Assembly: GCA_007129655.1 (NCBI GenBank)
Contig: SKVC01000021.1
Span: 1 to 8,374 of the forward strand
Direction of reading: 5' to 3'
Length of the DNA stretch: 8,374 nucleotides
Source of the DNA: Thermoplasmata archaeon
GTDB taxonomy: Archaea > Thermoplasmatota > Thermoplasmata > Halarchaeoplasmatales > Halarchaeoplasmataceae
Shown here: one piece after another, positions 1 through 5,664 of the stretch
Numbering within the stretch: the first letter of the stretch is position 1
Layout: each line of letters starts with the position of its first letter
Notes under the pieces: generated by a model
The model's input: only the letters and a program-made list of their open reading frames with translations
Told to the model about the DNA's origin: nothing
Databases searched by the model: none
Position numbers and translations under genes: made by a program

Positions 1-105
1 AACTCGACATGCCCTGGACTATCGTCCACTTATGTCTCGTTCATAGAACTCGACATGCCCTGGACTATCGTCCACTTATGTCTCGTTCATAGAACTCGAC
101 ATGCC
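1..105. repeat. 46-bp direct tandem repeat, 2.3 copies, abutting the tRNA-Ser gene
   Basis: Positions 1-46 and 47-92 are identical, and 93-105 repeat the first 13 bases of the unit. The last three of these, GCC, are already the first bases of the tRNA gene. The window begins inside the array, so the true copy number is unknown. Each unit holds an imperfect hairpin: ACAT, then TGGAC-tatc-GTCCA, then ATGT. CTCG lies on both sides of it, and the same CTCG punctuation recurs in the hairpin array beyond the tRNA. There are no differing spacers, so it is not a CRISPR array. A collapsed or expanded assembly repeat at a contig end is possible. Confidence 0.9.
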
Positions 106-189
106 GAGGTAGCTAAGTCTGGACTACGGCGCCGGCCTTGAGAGCCGGTGGTGCTCTGCACCACGGGAGTTCGAATCTCCCCCTCGGCG
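103..189 (+). tRNA. tRNA-Ser(UGA)
   Basis: The full cloverleaf can be drawn. The acceptor stem GCCGAGG (103-109) pairs with CCTCGGC (182-188), followed by discriminator G189. The D stem is GCT/GGC (112-114/128-130). The anticodon stem CCGGC/GCCGG (132-136/144-148) encloses loop CTTGAGA, giving anticodon TGA at 139-141, which reads UCA and possibly other UCN codons. The long variable arm TGGTGC-tct-GCACCA (149-163) is the class II feature of tRNA-Ser. The T stem is GGGAG/CTCCC with loop TTCGAAT. No intron is seen and CCA is not encoded. A type 2 SerRS that could charge it is encoded at 5665-7182. Confidence 0.97.
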
Positions 190-194
190 TTTTT
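190..194 (+). terminator. T-run after tRNA-Ser
   Basis: Five T residues directly follow the discriminator base, as expected of an archaeal oligo-T terminator. A similar T-run (549-553) follows the duplicated tRNA end downstream. Confidence 0.5.
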
Positions 195-231
195 AACATC
201 TATGAGCAAAGCGAATAGATTTAAAAATCAA

Positions 232-530
232 GGGAATACAGAGTATTCCCGCAGACTTCTGACATTGCGAGTTCACGAGCAATTTAGAAGCAAGAGGTAC
301 GCATTCGCTTCTCGGGAGAGATTCGAAAACTAGGGGTGAATACTCCGTATTCCCCCTGCTCGTAAATCACAGATTTACTCGCTGTTAAGAATCAAAGATT
401 CTCAACGCTCACAAAACAAAGTTTTGTTCGTCATTCAGAATGATAACGCATTCTAAAAACTCGTGAAGCATGGCTTCACTCGTCAGCAGGAATGCTTTGC
501 ATTCCTCCAAATCGCTAAGCGGAGCTTAGC
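232..530 (+). repeat. Array of short hairpins with constant geometry and CTCG-like linkers
   Basis: Perfect or near-perfect inverted repeats follow one another, written as arm-loop-arm: 232-250 GGGAATAC-AGA-GTATTCCC; 333-356 GAATAC-TCC-GTATTC flanked by GGGG/CCCC; 362-378 GTAAATC-ACA-GATTTAC; 388-402 AGAATC-AAA-GATTCT; 411-427 ACAAAAC-AAA-GTTTTGT; 437-454 AGAATG-6 nt-CATTCT; 463-479 GTGAAGC-ATG-GCTTCAC; 488-506 AGGAATGC-TTT-GCATTCCT; 514-530 GCTAAGC-GGA-GCTTAGC. From 362 on, successive starts lie 26, 23, 26, 26, 25 and 26 nt apart. Except for the 437 unit, the 5' arm ends in C, the loop is 3 nt and the 3' arm starts with G. Linkers usually contain CTCG, TCGT or TCGC. Two looser inverted repeats lie at 264-283 (ATTGC/GCAAT) and 286-312 (AGAAGC/GCTTCT). 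The arms differ in sequence yet stay complementary, which suggests selection on folding or a copying mechanism that makes palindromes. No credible protein is encoded. I do not recognise the family. Confidence 0.85.
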
Positions 531-533
531 TCG

Positions 534-553
534 TCTCCCCCTCGGCGCTTTTT
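534..553 (+). repeat. Duplicate of the tRNA-Ser 3' end, att-like
   Basis: TCTCCCCCTCGGCG at 534-547 is identical to 176-189 of the tRNA: the last T-loop base, the 3' T-stem strand, the 3' acceptor strand and the discriminator. Both copies run into five T residues, with one extra C in the second. The preceding TCG (531-533) also matches tRNA bases 171-173 if two A residues are deleted. The copies are 358 bp apart. Duplicated tRNA 3' ends are typical footprints of tyrosine-recombinase integration, but no integrase or other gene lies between them. A decayed tRNA copy is the alternative. Confidence 0.7.
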
Positions 554-575
554 ACAATTCGAATATTCATGAGAA

Positions 576-584
576 TTTAAAAAG
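576..584 (+). promoter_or_regulatory. Possible TATA box of the GTPase operon
   Basis: TTTAAAAAG is the best TATA-like element upstream of the first GTPase gene. Transcription from it would start near 605 and leave a leader of about 145 nt, containing the 611-626 hairpin, before the ATG at 749. The sequence just ahead of 749 has neither a clear Shine-Dalgarno motif nor a good TATA box at leaderless distance, so this assignment is weak. Confidence 0.3.
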
Positions 585-589
585 TAAGG

Positions 590-626
590 AAAATCTTTGA
601 TTTTGCATAATCAAAACGGTTTTTGA
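590..626 (+). repeat. Two further hairpins beyond the duplicated tRNA end
   Basis: AAAATC-TTT-GATTTT (590-604) follows the same rule as the array upstream: arm ending in C, 3-nt loop, arm starting with G. TCAAAA-CGGT-TTTTGA (611-626) has a 4-nt loop. They lie between the duplicated tRNA end and the GTPase operon, so the array is not confined to the interval between the two tRNA end copies. The rest of 548-748 holds a possible TATA box and otherwise nothing I can name. Confidence 0.6.
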
Positions 627-748
627 GCTTTGCGAAAAAATGTTTTGACAAGAGTGACGTTCTTGCCTTCCGGTTAAACTCGATAACCACCAAGCATCAC
701 CATCTATCTACAACAAGATTTTTTACCAACGAAACATATATCCATGCG

Positions 749-1411
749 ATGGTAAAGAACCTGATAGCTAAAGTGGTACTCCTGGGAGATGGAGGTGTAG
801 GTAAAACATCACTGGTAAGACGATTTGTTGAAGACAGCTACCGTGATGAATACATCTCCACGATCGGGTCGAAAACAAGTAAAAAAACGATAATGTACCC
901 CGGACTTTTTCACGGAGACGATGTGCGACTGAAACTGATGATAGTTGATATATACGGTCAAAAATCATTCTCTAAGCTACACGCATCCAATTATATCGGT
1001 GCTAAAGGTGCATTGATAGTTTTTGACGAAACCAGAAAAGATACCTTCAACAGCATACCACAGTGGAAAAAAGATCTGAACGAAGTAGTAGGACATATCC
1101 CGTATCTAATATTGGGTAATAAACACGACTTAATCGAAGATCATCAACGCGGATCCGAAAAAAGTTTTGATGAATTCATGACTGAGGCACACCCTCAGGT
1201 TATAACGTTCTACGAAAACAATCCACAATTCGGAGATATCCCTAGTTTTGAACCGGTTTCTGAAAAATCAGTTTCACGCTTTGCCCAAGAGCAAAACGCA
1301 CCATACTTTCTAACCAGTGCCAAAAGCGGAGATAATGTAGAGGAGGCTTTCCACAAATTAGGAAAGTCGATAATTGAAGACATATTAAAGGAGGAAAAAG
1401 ACAATGACTGA
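749..1411 (+). CDS. Ras/Rab-like small GTPase with an insertion between G4 and G5
   Basis: A 220-residue cytosolic GTP-binding switch protein. G1 is GDGGVGKT (13-20), the G2 threonine is T38 in YISTIG, G3 is DIYGQ (67-71) with the Ras Gln61 equivalent present, G4 is NKHD (124-127) and G5 is SAK (190-192). The core resembles Rab/Ras rather than Arf or Rag. Between G4 and G5 an extra stretch (about 131-176), rich in charged and aromatic residues, enlarges the domain beyond the usual size. No C-terminal prenylation cysteine or membrane segment is present. I chose ATG 749 because homology to the fold starts there. The frame stays open upstream to TTG 623, but the extra 42 residues look non-coding. 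Its end overlaps the next gene by 8 nt. It is clearly paralogous to the GTPase at 2342. The partner and pathway are unknown. Confidence 0.93.
   Translation: MVKNLIAKVVLLGDGGVGKTSLVRRFVEDSYRDEYISTIGSKTSKKTIMYPGLFHGDDVRLKLMIVDIYGQKSFSKLHASNYIGAKGALIVFDETRKDTFNSIPQWKKDLNEVVGHIPYLILGNKHDLIEDHQRGSEKSFDEFMTEAHPQVITFYENNPQFGDIPSFEPVSEKSVSRFAQEQNAPYFLTSAKSGDNVEEAFHKLGKSIIEDILKEEKDND
1387..1394 (+). promoter_or_regulatory. Shine-Dalgarno site for the V4R-DUF835 gene
   Basis: AAAGGAGG lies 9 nt before ATG 1404, inside the end of the first GTPase gene. It is the strongest ribosome binding site in the window. It fixes the start of the second gene and supports coupled translation. Confidence 0.8.
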
Positions 1412-2345
1412 AAAAGGCAATATCGTCATGCCCATAGAAGCATTCGATGCACTGGAAACGATTCTACAAAGTCCGGATGTGGGTACAAATCAATCGCTTT
1501 CAGCCTTCGGTTATAAATGGGGTGAACATCTGGTCTCGATGCTTGAAGAGCACTGCAAATTAGAAGAACTGGAACAATACCTCAAACAGATCGCATGGGA
1601 GGCCGGTATCAGCAAATTAGAACTGGAAACAACGGACGAAAGCATACACATACATATAAAGGAATCCGGAATCAACAATCAATACTTCTTAGGCGGATTT
1701 CTAACCGGGGCAATATCAGAACTTTTGAGTACTGAAGATGAACAGAAACAGTATGGCTTCGAATTCGGTAAGGGATCCAAAGAATTGTCCATGGTGATAA
1801 AAGAGACAAGTTTCACACATTCCGGAGAACCCGAAGACGACTCACCTACCAAATATCCCGATATAGAACGAGGTGAGAGATACATGGTTCTAGAAAAAGA
1901 GGCTACCGATCCTTGTTTATCCTTCGACATACTTAAAGATTTGACGCATCACGGCTATAATGGCCTTTGTATGACCACAATGATCCCAACCAAAGCGATG
2001 GAGAGCTACGGATTGAATGAAACAAACTTCGTCTGGCTAACAGATTACCGCACCGGTACCCAGGAATTCAAAGAGATGAACCCTAAGCGTTTGGAATTTG
2101 AAATATCTCGGGACACACGTAAATTCCTTAGTGATAACGAAAAGCGAATCCTGGTCATCCATGGATTAGAGTATCTGATAAGGCACAACGGTTTCGATAA
2201 AGTTGCAGAGTTTTTAGACACTATCGGTCGGATCGTTTCTGCCAGCGATAACATTTTGATATGTCCGATTTACCCAAAGGCTTTAAGGGAGATAGATTAT
2301 TCTAATCTGAAAACCATATTCAAGATCATAGGTGATCGACCATGA
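1404..2345 (+). CDS. V4R-like N-terminal domain + DUF835 protein
   Basis: A 313-residue soluble protein without signal peptide or membrane segment. Residues about 30-135 resemble a V4R-type small-molecule-binding domain: a leading helix (FGYKWGEHLV), a strand-rich centre and the hydrophobic helix YFLGGFLTGAISELL, though with few cysteines. Residues about 157-307 match DUF835, with the typical GLCMTTMIP start, the NFVWLTDY strand, and RILVIHGLEYLIRHNGF followed by a helix and the strand ILICPI. DUF835 is an archaeal domain often attached to sensory proteins, and its biochemical role is unknown. The GLEYL strand recalls the Walker B half of KaiC/RecA-like folds, but no Walker A is present, so this is inference only. 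The gene overlaps the GTPase genes on both sides (8 and 4 nt), so the protein is probably made in step with them and may act as their scaffold, effector or regulator. Confidence 0.85.
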   Translation: MTEKGNIVMPIEAFDALETILQSPDVGTNQSLSAFGYKWGEHLVSMLEEHCKLEELEQYLKQIAWEAGISKLELETTDESIHIHIKESGINNQYFLGGFLTGAISELLSTEDEQKQYGFEFGKGSKELSMVIKETSFTHSGEPEDDSPTKYPDIERGERYMVLEKEATDPCLSFDILKDLTHHGYNGLCMTTMIPTKAMESYGLNETNFVWLTDYRTGTQEFKEMNPKRLEFEISRDTRKFLSDNEKRILVIHGLEYLIRHNGFDKVAEFLDTIGRIVSASDNILICPIYPKALREIDYSNLKTIFKIIGDRP

Positions 2346-3184
2346 CTGAAACATATAAAAGCAAGATTGTTATGCTGGGAAACGGGGCGGTAGGTAAAAC
2401 ATCATTGATAAGACGTTATGTCGACCAAAAATTTTCCGATTCCTATATCGCTACGATCGGTGCAAATTTCAAAAAGAAAGTCCTGGAATACGATGATAGA
2501 GGTATTTCCCTCAACATGATGATCGGAGACCTCCTGGGCCAGCATGGTTTCCAACAAACCCAGAAGGCGAATATGAGGGGAGCTAGAGGAGCATTGATAA
2601 TATGCGATCTAACACGACCGGAAACACTAGAATCAATAGAGGGATACTGGATCCCTCTACTCAAAGAAGTCCTCGGAGATGCGCCACCGATAATATTTCT
2701 GGCGAATAAAGCAGATCTTGTTGACCTGGAGGATCAATCCATGGCGAGATACAGGGCGGATCTCCTAGCTCTCAGTGAAAAATACGGCACAAAATTCTTT
2801 TTCACAAGTGCGAAAACAGGAGATAATGTTGAACAATCTTTCCGTGACATAGGTTTACTGTCCCTTAATCAAGAACCGGCTAGCTATCATTCTGAAGAAC
2901 TCTACCGTGCACAAGAAGGCATATCTACCCTGGAAGCATTGGATCTTTTCAAGGCACAACTTTATCTCGAATTGGGTGGAGAGGAGTTTGTGAATCCCAT
3001 ACTCCAAGCACAATTGCCCAAAGTAGGTATAGATGTAAGATACGACCCTAGTGTAGAACAACTAAGAGAACTAGTAGATAGGATCAAGGAGGTCGAACTC
3101 GATTTCCTGGGGGAGAAAGTTGCCAATAAATACTACATGAAGAGAAAGGGTATACTCAACAAACTGGATGGCAGTGGGGTCTGA
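2342..3184 (+). CDS. Ras/Rab-like small GTPase with helical C-terminal extension
   Basis: 280 residues. The G domain spans about 1-172: G1 GNGAVGKT (13-20), the G2 threonine T38 in YIATIG, G3 DLLGQ (63-67), G4 NKAD (122-125), G5 SAK (156-158). It is close to the GTPase at 749 but lacks that protein's G4-G5 insertion. Instead it has about 105 extra residues, predicted mostly helical. These hold an LxLGGEEFVNPILQAQLPKVGID-type segment near 210-230 and a charged helix near 238-268. A similar helical module occurs at the C-termini of other archaeal regulators, as far as I recall. No prenylation cysteine is present. The start overlaps the preceding stop codon as ATGA, with AGGTGAT (2330-2336) as a likely ribosome binding site. 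The next gene, nadM-pncC, follows after 12 nt, so all four genes are probably one transcript. Confidence 0.94.
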   Translation: MTETYKSKIVMLGNGAVGKTSLIRRYVDQKFSDSYIATIGANFKKKVLEYDDRGISLNMMIGDLLGQHGFQQTQKANMRGARGALIICDLTRPETLESIEGYWIPLLKEVLGDAPPIIFLANKADLVDLEDQSMARYRADLLALSEKYGTKFFFTSAKTGDNVEQSFRDIGLLSLNQEPASYHSEELYRAQEGISTLEALDLFKAQLYLELGGEEFVNPILQAQLPKVGIDVRYDPSVEQLRELVDRIKEVELDFLGEKVANKYYMKRKGILNKLDGSGV

Positions 3185-3196
3185 GAAGGTATCACG

Positions 3197-4171
3197 ATGA
3201 GAGGACTTTTTATAGGTAGATTTCAACCCTTTCATAAAGGTCATCTTTACGTAATTGAATTGATGAAGAAAGAATGCGACACAATAATTATCGGTATAGG
3301 CAGCGCTCAAAAGGAAAGGGAGCTCGATAACCCGCTTTCCGGAGGCGAACGTATAGAGATGATAAAGCGTGTTCTCGACGAAAAAAATTTGCCCCCTTAT
3401 GAATTATACCCTGTTCCAGATATCGACTGCTACCCTGCCTGGCCACACTACGTGAAAACCATCTTGCCCCCATTCGACGTTATCTATGCGAATTCAGATA
3501 TAGTTGCAGAACTTTTTGAAAGGATAGGTGTAAAGGTTAAACGTATAGATAACAAAAACAGAGATAATTGGAAGGGTAGAGAGATAAGACGTAAAATTCA
3601 AGATAAAGAGGATTGGAAACGATCCGTTCCAAAGGAAGTTGTAGAGTATTTTGAGGAAATAAACATGGAAGAAAGAATTAAACCGCAGATCCCCATCTTA
3701 ACGGATACTGAACGAGAAGTTGCCCACCTTTTAACAAAAAAAGGTTTGAGCATCGCAACGGCAGAATCTTGTACCGGCGGGTTGATAGCTCATCGATTGA
3801 CCAACGTTCCGGGCTCGTCAAGCTATTTACAGGGTGGAGTTATCACTTACAGTAACGAGACTAAGATCGAAATACTCGGTGTAGATAGCAACTTGATAGA
3901 GAAGAAGGGTGCAGTCTGCCAAGAAGTTGCCGAAGAAATGGCTAAGGGTGTACGGGAATATATGAAAACAGATATCGGCTTGGCGGTAACTGGTATAGCC
4001 GGTCCCGGTGGCGGGATCGAAGGAAAACCCGTCGGAACGGTTCATTACGCCATAGATATGGGAAAAAATCAAGTTCACACGGAGAAGTTATCTCTACAGG
4101 GCAACAGAAAAGGGATAAAAGATCAAACTTCTGAATTTGTCCTTAGAAAGCTGGTTGAGCTTATAAAATAA
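3197..4171 (+). CDS. NadM-PncC fusion: NMN adenylyltransferase + NMN deamidase
   Basis: 324 residues with two enzyme domains. Residues 1 to about 155 are archaeal NMN adenylyltransferase (NadM), which joins NMN or nicotinate mononucleotide to ATP to give NAD or deamido-NAD. GRFQPFHKGH (7-16) carries the HxGH nucleotidyltransferase signature, and NRDNWKGREIRRKI (121-134) is the second ATP-binding motif. Residues about 165-324 are the CinA C-terminal domain (PncC, NMN amidohydrolase), which converts NMN to nicotinate mononucleotide. They show ATAESCTGG (187-195), GSSSYLQGG (206-214), YSNETK (218-223; Tyr and Lys conserved in the family) and AVTGIAGPGGG (263-273). The CinA N-terminal pyrophosphatase domain is absent. 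The fused product could deamidate NMN and adenylylate the result in one protein. The ribosome binding site AAGGT (3186-3190) precedes the ATG. The gene is last in the GTPase operon, and a link to GTPase signalling is not obvious. Confidence 0.92.
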   Translation: MRGLFIGRFQPFHKGHLYVIELMKKECDTIIIGIGSAQKERELDNPLSGGERIEMIKRVLDEKNLPPYELYPVPDIDCYPAWPHYVKTILPPFDVIYANSDIVAELFERIGVKVKRIDNKNRDNWKGREIRRKIQDKEDWKRSVPKEVVEYFEEINMEERIKPQIPILTDTEREVAHLLTKKGLSIATAESCTGGLIAHRLTNVPGSSSYLQGGVITYSNETKIEILGVDSNLIEKKGAVCQEVAEEMAKGVREYMKTDIGLAVTGIAGPGGGIEGKPVGTVHYAIDMGKNQVHTEKLSLQGNRKGIKDQTSEFVLRKLVELIK

Positions 4172-4174
4172 CTC

Positions 4175-4531
4175 TCAAAGTCCTTCTTTAATAAGATCGA
4201 TGGCTTCTTCGATTACATCGTTGAAATCAGAAAGTTCAGAATCATCATCTACGACTACCGCCAATAATTCCTTCCTACCGGCTTTCGCTATGATGAATTT
4301 TCCTTTTTGTGCGTTTACAGATACACTTTCCGGAGATCCGATTTCTAAGTCCGAATTGATGGTATGTGCAGCTCCAAAAATAGTAGCACACATTATAGCA
4401 AATGTTTCGCTGTGTATGCCTGATGGTAGGTCTGCTATCAAAACTCCTCCATCACGAGTTATCAATGCCGAACCCATTACTCCCTCTTTCTCCATCAAAT
4501 TGTCCAGAGCATTAACCGTTTTATCATCCAT
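4175..4531 (-). CDS. Roadblock/LC7 domain protein (MglB-like)
   Basis: 118 residues, essentially one roadblock/LC7 domain: an N-terminal helix, the ALITRDGGVLIAD hairpin (22-34), a central helix around SETFAIMCATIFGAA (41-55), strands SVNAQKGKFIIAKAG and LLAVVVDDDSEL, and a final helix (103-116). Family members dimerise and regulate Ras-like GTPases, as MglB acts on MglA in bacteria and roadblock/Ragulator proteins act in eukaryotes. Two such GTPases are encoded in the facing operon. The start is supported by GAGGT 8 nt upstream, which overlaps the stop codon of the V4R gene. This is the last gene of the minus-strand operon. Its stop is 3 nt from that of nadM-pncC, so the two operons share their 3' boundary. 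Confidence 0.9.
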   Translation of the reverse strand: MDDKTVNALDNLMEKEGVMGSALITRDGGVLIADLPSGIHSETFAIMCATIFGAAHTINSDLEIGSPESVSVNAQKGKFIIAKAGRKELLAVVVDDDSELSDFNDVIEEAIDLIKEGL

Positions 4532-4540
4532 CTGAATACC

Positions 4541-4948
4541 TCAAAAACCCTTTTTATCTATATCGAATTCGCAGTGATCGTCCCCCAGGCTTTCGCACTT
4601 AGATTCTATCACATCTACCATCGCCCCCGTTTGTTTTTCATAGACTGCAGCGATCACACCTCTGAGTCTATGACAACAAGGAGATACAGCTTCTTCATCG
4701 ACTTCTACACTCCCTTCGGCAAAGGCTTTTTCATCTTCAAGTATTATCTCATCCACCCATCCTCTGGCTTGAATTAGCTTCGCCGCCTTTTCCAATATAT
4801 TTTCGGATTCCGGCACTACATCTAGAATTCCCTTTCCTATCACTTTTCCCTCTCGATAGAAAAGTCCTTCGTAGGCCGTGGCCATTACCCCTTGATAGAA
4901 GGTAGCCATTTCCTTCAATTCCTTTTGGGAGATTTTAACAAACTTCAT
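4541..4948 (-). CDS. V4R (4-vinyl reductase-type) domain protein
   Basis: 135 residues, a single stand-alone V4R domain. The second half carries the diagnostic motif: CCHRLRGVIAAVYEKQTG (91-108), then ESKCESLGDDHCEFDI (115-130). C91, C92, H93, C118 and C126 are candidate metal or ligand-binding residues. V4R domains bind small molecules or hydrocarbons, or act as sensory inputs; the ligand here cannot be told from sequence. It is soluble and has no attached output domain, so it probably signals through a partner. It lies 18 nt after the CBS gene and 9 nt before the roadblock gene, in one operon. The only upstream ribosome-binding hint is a weak GAGTTGAT. The DUF835 protein on the other strand appears to carry a related domain. 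Confidence 0.88.
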   Translation of the reverse strand: MKFVKISQKELKEMATFYQGVMATAYEGLFYREGKVIGKGILDVVPESENILEKAAKLIQARGWVDEIILEDEKAFAEGSVEVDEEAVSPCCHRLRGVIAAVYEKQTGAMVDVIESKCESLGDDHCEFDIDKKGF

Positions 4949-4966
4949 TTGATCAACTCGTTTTTC

Positions 4967-5533
4967 TCATCTATCGCATTCAGAACAGAGTAACTGTCCG
5001 TTGGTCATCGTCAACCTGTCAGAATATATTCCACAACTTTCGCAATAACCTGCTATCTCTTTACGTTCTGGTTCATCGTACTCTTCTATTTCTTTCGGAG
5101 AACTGATCCTTGCATATTCCCTGGTGATATCTAGAAGAGCAGGGGACAGTTCGATTATATCGTTTTCCGTCAACATTCCTATTAAGTCGCCTTCCTTTGT
5201 TACAGGTAGATGTCTCACATTCAATTCGGCCATAACCTTTGCCGCTTTACGTAGGAGCATCGTACCTTCGATAGAGTGGACCGGATGTGACATTATATCT
5301 TCCACGTTGGTTTTTTCCGGATCCAAACCTTCTGCAACTATTTTAAAAACAATGTCCATCTCGGTGATTATACCGGAAAGTGAACCATCATCTTCCAGGA
5401 CAAGTAGTGAACCGACCTTTGCTTCCTTCATCAAACCAGCAGCCTTTCTTACGGTTTGGCCTTTCTTTATTATTATCGGATTAACACTCATAACGTCCTG
5501 TATCCGTACATCCGGGTCTTCGAAGGTTTCCAT
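4967..5533 (-). CDS. CBS-pair protein with C-terminal zinc ribbon
   Basis: 188 residues. CBS1 (about 12-65: VMSVNPIIIKKGQTVRKAA ... GIITEMDIV) and CBS2 (about 78-130: IMSHPVHSIEG ... GMLTENDIIE) form a Bateman module, a fold that commonly senses AMP, ATP, SAM or other adenosyl ligands. A linker leads to a zinc ribbon with C164-x-x-C167 and C183-x-x-C186. This CBS + zinc ribbon layout is common in archaea and is often poorly characterised. No enzyme domain is attached, so a regulatory role is inferred. It is the first gene of the minus-strand operon. Its ATG lies about 20 nt from a good TATA box with no Shine-Dalgarno site, so the mRNA is probably leaderless. Confidence 0.92.
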   Translation of the reverse strand: METFEDPDVRIQDVMSVNPIIIKKGQTVRKAAGLMKEAKVGSLLVLEDDGSLSGIITEMDIVFKIVAEGLDPEKTNVEDIMSHPVHSIEGTMLLRKAAKVMAELNVRHLPVTKEGDLIGMLTENDIIELSPALLDITREYARISSPKEIEEYDEPERKEIAGYCESCGIYSDRLTMTNGQLLCSECDR

Positions 5534-5550
5534 AGGTAATCATATATGAG

Positions 5551-5560
5551 AAATATAAAG
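5551..5560 (-). promoter_or_regulatory. TATA box of the CBS-V4R-roadblock operon
   Basis: Read on the minus strand, CTTTATATTT lies 18-27 nt ahead of the CBS start codon. That places the transcription start at or beside the ATG, typical of a leaderless archaeal gene. Confidence 0.6.
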
Positions 5561-5624
5561 TACATGATAAATCTTTCGAATAATTTAGTAGCAATTTTTC
5601 TGTTATAGACTGTCGATTTCATGG

Positions 5625-5640
5625 GCTATATACTTATATC
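5625..5640 (+). promoter_or_regulatory. TATA box of the SerRS gene
   Basis: The AT-rich run GCTATATACTTATATC lies about 25-40 nt ahead of ATG 5665, and no Shine-Dalgarno motif precedes the start. A leaderless or nearly leaderless transcript is likely. The 131-bp divergent gap thus holds two back-to-back promoters. Confidence 0.6.
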
Positions 5641-5664
5641 TCCCCTCTGAATATACCTGCGGTC

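Noticed and set aside
148..333. Open frame of 61 codons starting inside tRNA-Ser
   Set aside because: It begins in the tRNA anticodon/variable region and runs through hairpin repeats. It has no ribosome binding site and no protein-like composition.
1..530. CRISPR array
   Set aside because: The 46-bp units are identical head to tail without spacers. The hairpin array has no conserved long repeat, only conserved geometry and short linkers.
623..748. TTG-started N-terminal extension of the first GTPase
   Set aside because: The 42 extra residues have no likeness to the GTPase fold, the start lies inside a hairpin, and the Ras-like domain begins right after ATG 749.
4200..4535. Plus-strand open frame of 111 codons
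   Set aside because: It is antisense to the roadblock gene, whose frame gives a clear family match. The plus frame is serine-rich shadow sequence.
5124..5549. Plus-strand open frame of 141 codons
   Set aside because: It is antisense to the CBS gene and has no recognisable motifs.
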